DNA from: Ruminococcus sp.
GTDB lineage: Bacteria; Bacillota; Clostridia; Oscillospirales; Ruminococcaceae
Assembly (NCBI GenBank): GCA_017519145.1
Contig: JAFWTA010000031.1
Coordinates: forward strand, 1 to 64,000
Direction: 5' to 3'
Length of the DNA stretch: 64,000 nucleotides
Both the position numbers and the translations under genes were made by a program. The notes beneath the pieces were generated by a model. That model did no database searches, was not told where the DNA came from, and saw nothing but the letters and a program-made list of their open reading frames with translations. Below are positions 8,805 to 15,840 of the stretch, in pieces. Every line of letters begins with the position of its first letter. Positions within the stretch are counted from its first letter, which is position 1.

Positions 8805-8860
8805 GATTACAGTATATTCAAGAGAAAGCTCGCTTATGCTTTATACATGAGCGGGCTTAA
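8805..8860 (+). terminator. Hairpin between csm5 and csm6 without a T tract
   Basis: AAGCTCGCTTATG (about 8826-8838) can pair with CATGAGCGGGCTT (about 8848-8860) with G-T wobble. It lacks a clear T run, so it may tune rather than stop read-through into csm6, or protect RNA ends. Confidence 0.4.
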
Positions 8861-8885
8861 CCAATAATAATTAAGGAGCTAAAAA

Positions 8886-10232
8886 ATGAAAATCCTTTTT
8901 TCACCAGTTGGGATGACTGATCCCGTTGCAATCAAACATAAGACCGATGATGGGAAAGAAGAATACAATGAAGGGGCTTTGTTGCAGATATGTCGCCATT
9001 ACCGTCCTGATATTGTATATGTTTATATGTCTAAGGAGACCCTTGAATATGAAAAAGAAGATCATCGATATATAAAAAGCCTTGAACTTTTAAAGCGTGA
9101 TACAGATCAATCTTTTGATGTCGTATCTATAAAGCGACCTGAACTGACTGATGTTCATATATTTGATTATTTCCTTGATGAATTCAAGGAACTGCTGAAA
9201 GAAATAAGACAAAAATATCCCGATGCAGAAATAATGGTCAATGTATCATCGGGAACGCCTGCTATGAAAAGTGCTTTACAGATCCTTGCAAGTGCAACGG
9301 ATATAAAGCTTATTCCTCTACAGGTCGCAACTGAAAACAAACGTGCAAATAATCCAAGAAAATGTAACATCGAAGATGAGTGGAAACACAATACAGATAA
9401 TGTTCCGAATTCACACTGCCGTGTTGAAGTATCATCAAATAAAAATCTGCTTTTTGAATTCAATAAAAAGCTCCTTATAAGTCTTATTAATAGCTATGAT
9501 TACCATGCAGCACAGATTATGTGTGAAAATATGCAGAATTTTGTTTCTGTAGAGTTTCGTGAACTAATAAATGCAATAACGCTGAGATATGATCTGAGAA
9601 GTAAAGAAGCTAAGAAAATGTTTGAAAAATGCGGACATGGCGAAATGATGCCGTCAGATGAAATCGCAGCTGAATACTTCATGGTTATTGAATTAAAAGT
9701 CAGAAAAAAAGAATATATTGATTTCCTTCGTGCATTAACCCCACTTGTATTAGAAATGTTTTATAATATGGTATTTCATGAACTTGGAATTGATCTGAGA
9801 AAGTTCACTTTTTCAAATGATAGGTTCATGTGGGATAAGAATAAACTGCGTAATTCAACGATAGACGGTAAATTTGACCAGCTTTCAAAATATCATCGTG
9901 ATCCGCGTCCGCTTCCAAAAGGTACTTTTCCTGTAAGCCATGTTTTATCATGGCATTTATCTAATCTTACTGAAAATGTAAGTAAAGATGAAAAACTTAT
10001 CCGTACAACTATCAAGATACGTGAATTTGAAGAAAATGTTCGTAATATAGCCGCACATACCATGACAAGTTTTTCAAAAGAAGAAATAAAAAGTCAGACA
10101 GGCTGGACTCCCGAGAAAACACTTGAAGAACTTTATTGTTATATTACAGAATATACTTCTATTTCAGTAAACAGTGAGTCACGAAATACCTATGATACAA
10201 TAAATGAAAAGCTTATAGAATTGCTTGGATAA
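8886..10232 (+). CDS. csm6: Csm6-type CARF-HEPN ribonuclease
   Basis: Csm6 is a stand-alone RNase switched on by cyclic oligoadenylate made by Cas10; it cleaves RNA broadly and so stops growth or phage replication. The 448-residue protein begins with a Rossmann-like CARF domain (MKILFSPVGMTDP, and VNVSSGTPAMKSAL at about residues 119-132). It ends with a HEPN domain whose R-x4-H motif is Arg386 to His391 in NVRNIAAHTM. Both sensor and catalytic motifs are therefore present. The start ATG at 8886 has TAAGGAG upstream. It is the last gene of the cas operon, followed by a terminator at 10241-10273. Confidence 0.93.
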   Translation: MKILFSPVGMTDPVAIKHKTDDGKEEYNEGALLQICRHYRPDIVYVYMSKETLEYEKEDHRYIKSLELLKRDTDQSFDVVSIKRPELTDVHIFDYFLDEFKELLKEIRQKYPDAEIMVNVSSGTPAMKSALQILASATDIKLIPLQVATENKRANNPRKCNIEDEWKHNTDNVPNSHCRVEVSSNKNLLFEFNKKLLISLINSYDYHAAQIMCENMQNFVSVEFRELINAITLRYDLRSKEAKKMFEKCGHGEMMPSDEIAAEYFMVIELKVRKKEYIDFLRALTPLVLEMFYNMVFHELGIDLRKFTFSNDRFMWDKNKLRNSTIDGKFDQLSKYHRDPRPLPKGTFPVSHVLSWHLSNLTENVSKDEKLIRTTIKIREFEENVRNIAAHTMTSFSKEEIKSQTGWTPEKTLEELYCYITEYTSISVNSESRNTYDTINEKLIELLG

Positions 10233-10240
10233 TATAATGA

Positions 10241-10273
10241 AAAAGTCGGTATCTATTTGGATACCGACTTTTC
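10241..10273. terminator. Terminator of the cas operon
   Basis: AAAAGTCGGTATC (10241-10253) pairs with GATACCGACTTTT (10260-10272) and is T-rich on the + strand and A-rich on the other side. It ends the cas transcript nine bases after the csm6 stop. Confidence 0.88.
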
Positions 10274-10287
10274 TGTATGTAGACAAA

Positions 10288-10315
10288 ATGCTGACACCAA
10301 TTAAGATGTCAGCAT
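10288..10315 (-). terminator. Terminator at the distal end of CRISPR array 1
   Basis: ATGCTGACA (10288-10296) pairs with TGTCAGCAT (10307-10315). Read on the minus strand it directly follows the last repeat of array 1 and is followed by TTTTGTCT. Arrays 2 and 3 have closely related hairpins in the same place. Confidence 0.75.
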
Positions 10316-10320
10316 TTTTT

Positions 10321-10828
10321 GTTTTCCGTCCCCGTGATGGGGGTAAGTTGTAACATGTCTTAATCATAAGCCCATTCGCATATGCTTTGGAGTTTCCGTC
10401 CCCGTAATGGGGATAAGTTGTAACGGAATACAAGCTAACAGGATTCATAGACGCAGGTGGGTTTCCGTCCCCGCAATGGGGTAAGTTGTTACTGTTATGA
10501 AGTTCAATGCCAAGATTATAGGCACAGCGTTTCCGTCCCCATGATGGGGGAAGTTGTAACTGGTTGGGGAATACACCTGTTCACAGGCAAATTTGGGTTT
10601 CCGTCCCCGTAATGGGGTAAATTGTAACATCCGAAGGAATTCAATGATTATAAGTTGAGAGTGTTTCCGTCCCCGTAATGGGGTAAATTGTAACAGTTCA
10701 GCCGAGTGAGGTAACGGTCAACTACAAGGGGGTTCCGTCCCCGTAATGGGGGGAAATTGTAACTGCTCGGAAATGGAGGAACAACCATGATTGAGGAGTT
10801 TCCGTCCCCGATGGGGATATAAATTTGC
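10321..10828 (-). CRISPR. CRISPR array 1: 8 repeats, 7 spacers, transcribed leftward
   Basis: Repeats of 32-33 nt alternate with spacers of about 34-37 nt. On the minus strand the repeat begins GTTACAATTTACCCC and ends GGGGACGGAAAC, so the crRNA 5' handle would be ACGGAAAC, as in the S. thermophilus Csm system. Orientation is set by the promoter at 10835-10863 on the right, the terminator on the left and the degenerate repeats at the left end (for example 10462-10493). The promoter-proximal repeat (10798-10828) is a variant starting GCAAATTTATATCCCC. Confidence 0.95.
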
Positions 10829-10834
10829 ACTTGT

Positions 10835-10863
10835 ATTATAACATTTTTGACGGTAAATGTCAA
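10835..10863 (-). promoter_or_regulatory. Promoter of CRISPR array 1
   Basis: On the minus strand TTGACA (10858-10863) and TATAAT (10835-10840) are separated by 17 nt. The start site would fall at about 10828, the first base of the variant repeat, so there is almost no leader RNA. Near-identical sequences (AAAATGT-TATAAT-ACA) precede arrays 2 and 3. Confidence 0.85.
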
Positions 10864-10916
10864 TAATAGGCACATACTATCATAAGAGAGCTTCGATTAT
10901 CAGGCTTTGATAAAAA

Positions 10917-10950
10917 ATAAAGGGAAGGAATTACTCCTTCCCTTCAGATA
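10917..10950 (-). terminator. Terminator overlapping the stop codon of the 29-residue ORF
   Basis: On the minus strand GGGAAGGA, GTAA, TTCCTTCCC form a hairpin followed by TTTATTTTTTATC. The TAA stop codon of the small gene is in the loop. Confidence 0.75.
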
Positions 10951-11020
10951 CAGCCTCAATAATAGTGACTGCACAAGTAACAACTGCAGTAAGAATAGCA
11001 GTAATAAGCTTCGCGTTCAT
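10931..11020 (-). CDS. 29-residue hydrophobic peptide between CRISPR arrays
   Basis: MNAKLITAILTAVVTCAVTI then IEAVSEGKE; residues 4-21 form one hydrophobic segment likely to sit in the membrane. A near-perfect ribosome binding site (GGAGGTGAT) lies 4 nt before the ATG, and a rho-independent terminator overlaps the stop. It follows the 48-residue ORF on the same strand by 53 nt and ends just upstream of the array 1 promoter. I do not recognise a family; function is unknown. Confidence 0.7.
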   Translation of the reverse strand: MNAKLITAILTAVVTCAVTIIEAVSEGKE

Positions 11021-11073
11021 TCTATCACCTCCATTGAACGTAGAAAAGGCTTCAAACTAATATGGAGAATAGA

Positions 11074-11220
11074 TCACTCGTCAGGATCGCTGCGAATGAA
11101 CTTAGGTGCCAAAAGCATAACGACAACATCGTCGATCGGTCCCGGCAATGCATCCACGGGAGAAAGCACATAAATGATCACAAGCAGAAGAATAAAGAAA
11201 CGAATAGACTTATCGTTCAT
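11074..11220 (-). CDS. 48-residue membrane protein with DUF1232/YkvA-like motif
   Basis: The protein starts MNDKSIRFFILLLVIIYVLS and continues PVDALPGPIDDVVVMLLAPK. It has one N-terminal membrane segment followed by the motif Y-x-x-SP-x-DA-x-PGPxDD, which recalls the DUF1232 (YkvA) family, here cut to a minimal form. GGAGG lies 8 nt before the ATG at 11220. Upstream on the same strand are two hairpin-forming repeats (AATTTCGCTT at 11266 and the CGGATAC pair). It shares its strand with the arrays and with the 29-residue ORF. Role unknown; a link to CRISPR immunity is only positional. Confidence 0.7.
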   Translation of the reverse strand: MNDKSIRFFILLLVIIYVLSPVDALPGPIDDVVVMLLAPKFIRSDPDE

Positions 11221-11377
11221 AATAAAACCTCCATTCAAATTCACAAAACAACATACTTCCTATTTACAATTTCGCTTATTAGCAAGCGAAATATGTTTTG
11301 TTTCGGATACTGTGATCTGATCGCTTTCTGTATCCGTCATAAATATAATATCATATCTGCATATAAGAGTACAGCGA

Positions 11378-11430
11378 TTTATGTACTCGTTTCAGTACAT
11401 AAAAAGGCTGGCACCTTAAAGGTGTCAGCC
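11378..11430 (-). terminator. Terminator at the distal end of CRISPR array 2
   Basis: GGCTGGCACC (11406-11415) pairs with GGTGTCAGCC (11421-11430). Read leftward it is followed by TTTTTATGTAC and a second short palindrome with arms ATGTAC/GTACAT. It resembles the hairpins ending arrays 1 and 3. Confidence 0.75.
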
Positions 11431-11436
11431 TTTTTT

Positions 11437-11536
11437 GTTTTCCGTCCCCGTAATGGGGGTAAATTGTAACAATCGCAATACAATTGATAAAATCAATTGG
11501 AATGAGTTTCCGTCCCCAATGGGGATATAAATTTGC
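11437..11536 (-). CRISPR. CRISPR array 2: mini-array with 2 repeats and 1 spacer
   Basis: Two repeats flank one 35-nt spacer (about 11471-11505). The promoter-proximal repeat (11506-11536) is the same GCAAATTTATATCCCC variant as in array 1, and the distal repeat is canonical. The unit has its own promoter (11543-11571) and terminator (11406-11430). The spacer contains the palindrome AATTGAT-TTT-ATCAATT. Confidence 0.88.
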
Positions 11537-11542
11537 AAATGT

Positions 11543-11571
11543 ATTATAACATTTTTGAGTGGAAAAGTCAA
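11543..11571 (-). promoter_or_regulatory. Promoter of CRISPR array 2
   Basis: On the minus strand TTGACT (11566-11571) and TATAAT (11543-11548) are spaced by 17 nt, with the start predicted at about 11536, the first base of the array. It is back to back with the WYL promoter. Confidence 0.85.
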
Positions 11572-11592
11572 TTAATCATTCTTTTTCTTATG

Positions 11593-11621
11593 TTGACTAT
11601 CACTTTGAGCTGATGTATAAT
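11593..11621 (+). promoter_or_regulatory. Promoter of the WYL regulator gene
   Basis: TTGACT (11593-11598) and TATAAT (11616-11621) are spaced by 17 nt. The -35 element is only 22 nt from that of the divergent array 2 promoter, so one bound regulator could control both. Confidence 0.8.
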
Positions 11622-11640
11622 TACAATGAGGAGGGATATT

Positions 11641-12834
11641 ATGGAAGAATTGGAATATAACTCGAAAAATATCATGCTCGCAGTACTGTGTTACCTGAAT
11701 ACTAAAGCTTCTCGGGATGAATATATCAAACAAAAAGATATAGTGGACTTTTTGAATGAGGATCTTAAGCTGAACGTAAAACGCCAGACTGTAAAGGAAT
11801 ACCTTCACGCCATAAGTGAATTTGATACGTTTGTAAGTGAAAACGGATATGTGGATGAATCTGCTTCACGTCTTATGGAAAAAGCTTATGATGACATTCA
11901 TGTTAAGTATAAGTTCAAAAAAGTTTTTTCACCTGAGCAGTTATTGGTCATTTCAACATTTCTGCAATCATCTATTTTCCTTGACAAGAATGCTTCAAAT
12001 GACATCTATGGCGGAATAAATGCATTGTCTGATGAATCCTTCTCATTCATAAGCATAAACAGTACTCTGAGAGCTATAATGCTGAATAAGAATGCTCTTG
12101 ACAATATCGGAAAAATAGATAATGCCATCCAGAAAAAAAAGAAGCTTTCATTCTATCTTGCGAATATCAACAGAAATCAGGAGCTCTGTTACTATAAGCG
12201 TATTTATGACGAACACGGGAATGCCCAAAACAAATATATATCTTATCAGTATTCGAAGAGATCGGAGCCGATCATCACAGAAACTATTTTTAATATTGAT
12301 AATGGCGAAAAGAAAGGCTTACCGATAGTTGTTTCACCGTACAGGATAGTCTGGGACAATTCCAGATGCTACATGGTCTGCTCTGTCAAGGCTGATAAAG
12401 GTTTAAGGTTCCTTTCATACCGTATAGACAGGATGTTTGAAGTGAGCATTGAAAAAGAAAAGCGCGAGCTTCCGAATAAAACTTCACCATTCTATTCTGA
12501 GCGTTCGTCCGATAGATTCAACGCAAGAAAATTTCTTCTCTCATCTTTCAATATGTTTACATCAGCTGAGAGCGAAGCCGTTGAAGCTGAATTCAAAGTA
12601 CACCGAAGAATGGTTCGTATCATGGTTGAGCGTTTCGGATTTGATGTAGATAGATCGGCTGTTCAAGACGAAGAAGAATACTACTTTTACAGGACATTTA
12701 TTCAGCCGTCAAAGGGGTTCTTTTCGTGGTTATCCTCTTATGAACCGGCTGATATAAAGCTTGTCTCCCCTCCAAAACTTGTAAGAGAATACAAGGAACA
12801 TCTGAAAAATATAATATCAGGCTATGATGAATAA
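11641..12834 (+). CDS. WYL-domain transcriptional regulator between CRISPR arrays
   Basis: The 397-residue protein has an N-terminal DNA-binding region (about residues 1-75, including QKDIVDFLNEDLKLNVKRQT). A central WYL domain follows (about 165-275, with SPYRIVWDNSRCYMVCSV and LRFLSYRIDRM), then a C-terminal WCX region (about 310-395). WYL domains bind ligands, often nucleic acids or nucleotides, and such regulators repeatedly sit beside CRISPR-Cas loci. ATG at 11641 is preferred because GAGGAGGGA precedes it. The gene lies between arrays 2 and 3 and shares a divergent promoter region with array 2, which suggests (inference) control of array or cas transcription. The hairpin at 12846-12871 terminates it. 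Confidence 0.88.
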   Translation: MEELEYNSKNIMLAVLCYLNTKASRDEYIKQKDIVDFLNEDLKLNVKRQTVKEYLHAISEFDTFVSENGYVDESASRLMEKAYDDIHVKYKFKKVFSPEQLLVISTFLQSSIFLDKNASNDIYGGINALSDESFSFISINSTLRAIMLNKNALDNIGKIDNAIQKKKKLSFYLANINRNQELCYYKRIYDEHGNAQNKYISYQYSKRSEPIITETIFNIDNGEKKGLPIVVSPYRIVWDNSRCYMVCSVKADKGLRFLSYRIDRMFEVSIEKEKRELPNKTSPFYSERSSDRFNARKFLLSSFNMFTSAESEAVEAEFKVHRRMVRIMVERFGFDVDRSAVQDEEEYYFYRTFIQPSKGFFSWLSSYEPADIKLVSPPKLVREYKEHLKNIISGYDE

Positions 12835-12845
12835 ACAGGAAAAAA

Positions 12846-12871
12846 GGCTGACACCTTGATTGGTGTCAGCC
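12846..12871. terminator. Bidirectional terminator between WYL gene and CRISPR array 3
   Basis: GGCTGACACC (12846-12855) pairs with GGTGTCAGCC (12862-12871); TTTTTTG follows on the right and AAAAAA precedes on the left. It ends both the WYL transcript and the converging array 3 transcript. Confidence 0.85.
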
Positions 12872-12877
12872 TTTTTT

Positions 12878-13516
12878 GTCTTCCGTCCCCGTAATGGGGG
12901 TTAATTGTAACTTTAAAATGGATAAAATTAGAAGCGACGTCCAATAGTTTCCGTCCCCGTAATGGGGGTTAATTGTAACTTTGCAAACACATACATGCGC
13001 ACTATCGCTGATCGTTTCCGTCCCCGTAATGGGGTAAATTGTAACGTTAATCAGTTAGTAGATGGCACACCGACATCAAGCGGTTTCCGTCCCCGTAATG
13101 GGGTAAATTGTAACTCTGCGATCCTATGATAGAGTTCGTGCCGTCACAGGGTTTCCGTCCCCGTAATGGGGGTAAATTGTAACGCGATGGTGAGTGGATT
13201 TTACGTTGTGTGGCAAGGTTTCCGTCCCCGTAATGGGGGTAAATTGTAACTTCAGAAAGGAGCGTGAACTTGATGAAACTGACGGAGTTTCCGTCCCCGT
13301 AATGGGGTAAATTGTAACCCGAAAACCTTAAAGCCGTAACTGAAACATTTTTGTTTCCGTCCCCGTAATGGGGGTAAATTGTAACGTTCAACATCGAAAA
13401 TTGCAAACTTCGTACAGCAGTTTCCGTCCCCGTAATGGGGTAAATTGTAACGAAAATGCAAGCTAAAACGCGTCACGCAACATTGTTTCCGTCCCCGTAA
13501 TGGGGTTAATTGTAAC
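12878..13516 (-). CRISPR. CRISPR array 3: 10 repeats, 9 spacers, transcribed leftward
   Basis: Ten well-conserved repeats (minus strand beginning GTTACAATT and ending GGGGACGGAAAC) are separated by nine different spacers of about 33-37 nt. Its repeats vary only by G4/G5 and TAAAT/TTAAT, so this is the least degenerate array. Unlike arrays 1 and 2 it lacks the GCAAATTTATAT variant repeat and instead has a transcribed leader of about 170 nt up to the promoter at 13692-13720. Confidence 0.96.
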
Positions 13517-13691
13517 TGCAACAATCCCCTTTTTTGTCTGAAAAATAGCAATATTATAAAACTGTATTGATTGACAACCCTTTAAAAGCTCCGTTTTATT
13601 CATCGCTTGTAGATAAATAGGAGTATTTTCGGTGCGAATCATCTTATTTGCATGCTTTTATACAAGCTGCTTTTGTCAGGTTCGCACTTGT
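13517..13691 (-). promoter_or_regulatory. Leader region of CRISPR array 3
   Basis: About 170 nt lie between the array 3 promoter and its first repeat. The segment contains an inverted repeat GTGCGAA (13681-13687) / TTCGCAC (near 13634) and a T-rich tract CCCCTTTTTTG next to the array. No ORF with a ribosome binding site is present. Confidence 0.55.
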
Positions 13692-13720
13692 ATTATAACA
13701 TTTTTGAGAGGAAGTGTCAA
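13692..13720 (-). promoter_or_regulatory. Promoter of CRISPR array 3
   Basis: On the minus strand TTGACA (13715-13720) and TATAAT (13692-13697) are spaced by 17 nt, with the same CAAAAATGT sequence before the -10 element as at arrays 1 and 2. Confidence 0.85.
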
Positions 13721-13843
13721 TATAACATTATTATGAAATATTCGTAATATCTTCTCCCCTGTCACTTATTTATATAAATTACTCAGTGAAGGTTTGTTAT
13801 CTATTATAAATAGCATCTTACAAAGAAACAACAGCTTCTATAC

Positions 13844-14263
13844 TTATATTTCATCTATTCCTGTCTCGATTATTTCATTAATAACTATTTCCCGAGCTAT
13901 CTCCCTGTAATTGTTCATTCGACCAACCCATTCGAGCTGATCGTTCATCTTCAGTTCCTCGTCTGTTCCGTCCGCTTCTGCTAACTGCTCCACTATCTGG
14001 TCAAATCGCTCCCACGCCTGATCATCTATCGCTTTCAAGTGCGGAGTCAACTGATTGAGAAGCAGCATTGTAGTGTAAGTTCCTTTGTAATGCTCCTTCA
14101 GGTATTTTTCTCTCATTTTACCGAAGCGACCTATTACTACAGGTTCTTCCTCCTCGTTTCCTGCGAAATATGGACGGTAAGTCTGTGTTTCCTCATGAAA
14201 TCTGTATGTTATTCCATTCTCTACTTTCTCCATGGGAAAGCTTTTCTCGTTGACAGTATTCAT
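13844..14263 (-). CDS. tnpV: TnpV family transposon-encoded protein
   Basis: A 139-residue protein typical of the TnpV family found in clostridial mobile elements: YRFHEETQTYRPYF near the N-terminus, GRFGKMREKYLKEH in the middle and REIAREIVINEIIETGIDEI at the end. AAGGAGGACTGAAC precedes the ATG. It follows the 90-residue ORF by 2 nt on the same strand, so the two form one operon. The biochemical role of TnpV is not known. A fragment of a second copy lies at 2371-2431. Confidence 0.85.
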   Translation of the reverse strand: MNTVNEKSFPMEKVENGITYRFHEETQTYRPYFAGNEEEEPVVIGRFGKMREKYLKEHYKGTYTTMLLLNQLTPHLKAIDDQAWERFDQIVEQLAEADGTDEELKMNDQLEWVGRMNNYREIAREIVINEIIETGIDEI

Positions 14264-14265
14264 GT

Positions 14266-14538
14266 TCAGTCCTCCTTTTCTGCAGCTTCTATGACTTTAT
14301 CGGCGTATTCACGGGCAAATTCAAATTTTGCCTTAATAAGCTCCAATTCTTCCATTGTGTATTCTTTACTGCCAATCAGGGAGTCTTTAATATCAAAAAG
14401 CATTTTTTCAAGTATGTTTAGTGGGTGTTTTTCATCATTTTCAATATTCTTGGCTATAACATACCGTGAGATAGTTGCCATTATACTTGCAGCGTCCTCA
14501 TTCATAAGTTCGATTTCCAATGTGATAAAATAATCCAT
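14266..14538 (-). CDS. Small acidic protein cotranscribed with tnpV
   Basis: A 90-residue protein beginning MDYFITLEIELMNEDAASIM, predicted helical and rich in Glu, Lys and Ala, ending EAAEKED. ATG at 14538 follows GGAGGAGATTCTT, which decides the start. The stop lies 2 nt before tnpV, whose ribosome binding site overlaps its last codons. Small proteins of this type often accompany tnpV on mobile elements. Function unknown. Confidence 0.75.
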   Translation of the reverse strand: MDYFITLEIELMNEDAASIMATISRYVIAKNIENDEKHPLNILEKMLFDIKDSLIGSKEYTMEELELIKAKFEFAREYADKVIEAAEKED

Positions 14539-14600
14539 AAGAATCTCCTCCTTAAAATACATTTTACCACTTTAAAGCATGAATGTCAAGTTTTTTATAT

Positions 14601-15625
14601 TCAATTTTTATATTTATTTATCATTTCCCAGTATAATTTATTAATTCTATCTTCTATGTCTACAATCGTTGCTTTCATTTCATCATCATAAGTAGAACGA
14701 TTATTTACTTTATATTCAATTAATTTTTCCTCTATTTCTTTATAAAACAGTGACTTATATGTTGCAAACTCTTCTTGTACTTCAGGATTTTGGGGGAATT
14801 CATTACCGAGATCACTTTTTTTCCTGCAAAATAGATCCTTATTGTTTTTTTGGGATTTTTACAAGGATCATTAGGCTTTCTATGACGTTTTGTTGATTTC
14901 TTTTCATTTTTATAAACTGTCTGACATTCCTCAGCATTACAATAATCTTTATGTTTTTTGTCGATAAATAGTTTATTACAGTATTTGCATTGACAGATAT
15001 TTAATCCTTGCTTGTGGAGTGTGTAGCTAAAATCATCAAAGAAGTTTACAAGTAGTTCGTCGGCAATAGTATACATTTCATTATGATCATTATCAATTAA
15101 ATGGACTGTGTTTTTATTCAATAATATCTTCATCTGTTCATTTGTGCCACTAATATTGAAAATGGCATCATTGAATAAGACATTGTGTATTTGATCGTAT
15201 TCATTATATAAGTTGTTTGATGTTTTCTTTACTACATAGTCAAACAATGGTGGAAGAGGAATATATGAAGCTTTTCTTACTTTATTTCTTTCTTTCAGTG
15301 AAAGATTATATAAATTAGTAGAATAGTAACGTATAAAGAAATTAGAGCTGTTTGATTTATTATTCTCAATCAAAGATATAGCGCCCATAAACAACGCTTT
15401 GGAATTATCAATTGTTTTCGCTGCATCGATTATACACTGTTTATAGTCTGAGGAGATATTCCTTATCTCCATTACACTTTTTAATACATCATCAAAACAA
15501 ATAATTATAGTGCTTTCTTGAATGTTGTTTTCGAAAACATTATCGATTTCGTCTGTAATTAAAAATTCAACATTTTTTTGCTTTTCGTCAATTCGATAAA
15601 GCAGTTTATTATTGCGATCAATCAA
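14601..15625 (-). pseudogene. DUF6076-like zinc-finger protein, frameshifted at an A7 tract
   Basis: The open frame runs from a TTG start at 15625 (AGGGGG upstream) to a stop at 14732, 297 residues. It contains a C-terminal zinc-finger-like region CQCKYCNKLFIDKKHKDYC. After KNPKK the frame becomes implausible, whereas the -1 frame continues sensibly as NNKDLFCRKKSDLGNEFPQN and on to a stop at 14601-14603. The switch falls at a run of seven A (T7 at 14845-14851 on the + strand). Either one A was lost or the protein is made by slippage. Related proteins occur on mobile elements in gut Firmicutes; function unknown. Confidence 0.65.
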
Positions 15626-15654
15626 GTTTGCGCCCCCTACAGTTTTATATGAGC

Positions 15655-15683
15655 ATTATATCATTGAGAATAGCAAAAGTCAA
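15655..15683 (-). promoter_or_regulatory. Promoter of the zinc-finger gene
   Basis: On the minus strand TTGACT (15678-15683) and TATAAT (15655-15660) are spaced by 17 nt, about 30 nt upstream of the TTG start at 15625. Confidence 0.75.
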
Positions 15684-15840
15684 TATGTCAAGTGATTTAG
15701 AGAAATTAATAATGCAAAATACAATATCATTAATGCTATTTTGAAACGATATAATGCTTTTGAATAATTTGTAATGCTTTTTTATAGACATTGAAGCCAT
15801 AATATGGCAAGATAAAATAGGTCAGAGAAGTATACTTAAA

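Noticed and set aside
10179-10875. Minus-strand ORFs with repeated YNFPPLRGR / YNLPHYGDGN peptides
   Set aside because: These are translations of CRISPR repeats in array 1; the periodic peptide is caused by the repeat unit.
10907-11469. Plus-strand ORFs of 88 and 135 codons between arrays 1 and 2
   Set aside because: They are antisense to the two small minus-strand genes that have strong ribosome binding sites, and one runs into array 2.
10288-12871. Reading the arrays rightward with the GGTGTCAGCC hairpins as leaders
   Set aside because: Hairpins with T runs directly before a first repeat would stop transcription, whereas consensus promoters lie on the right of all arrays, degenerate repeats lie on the left, and the minus-strand handle ACGGAAAC matches type III-A systems.
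13047-13551. Minus-strand ORFs of 119 and 99 codons with repeated NLPHYGDGN peptides
   Set aside because: Translations of CRISPR array 3 repeats, not genes.
14820-14860. Programmed -1 frameshift in the zinc-finger gene
   Set aside because: The A7 tract is not in the phase needed for a classical A-AAA-AAC slip, so simple indel or transcriptional slippage is preferred; kept only as a possibility.
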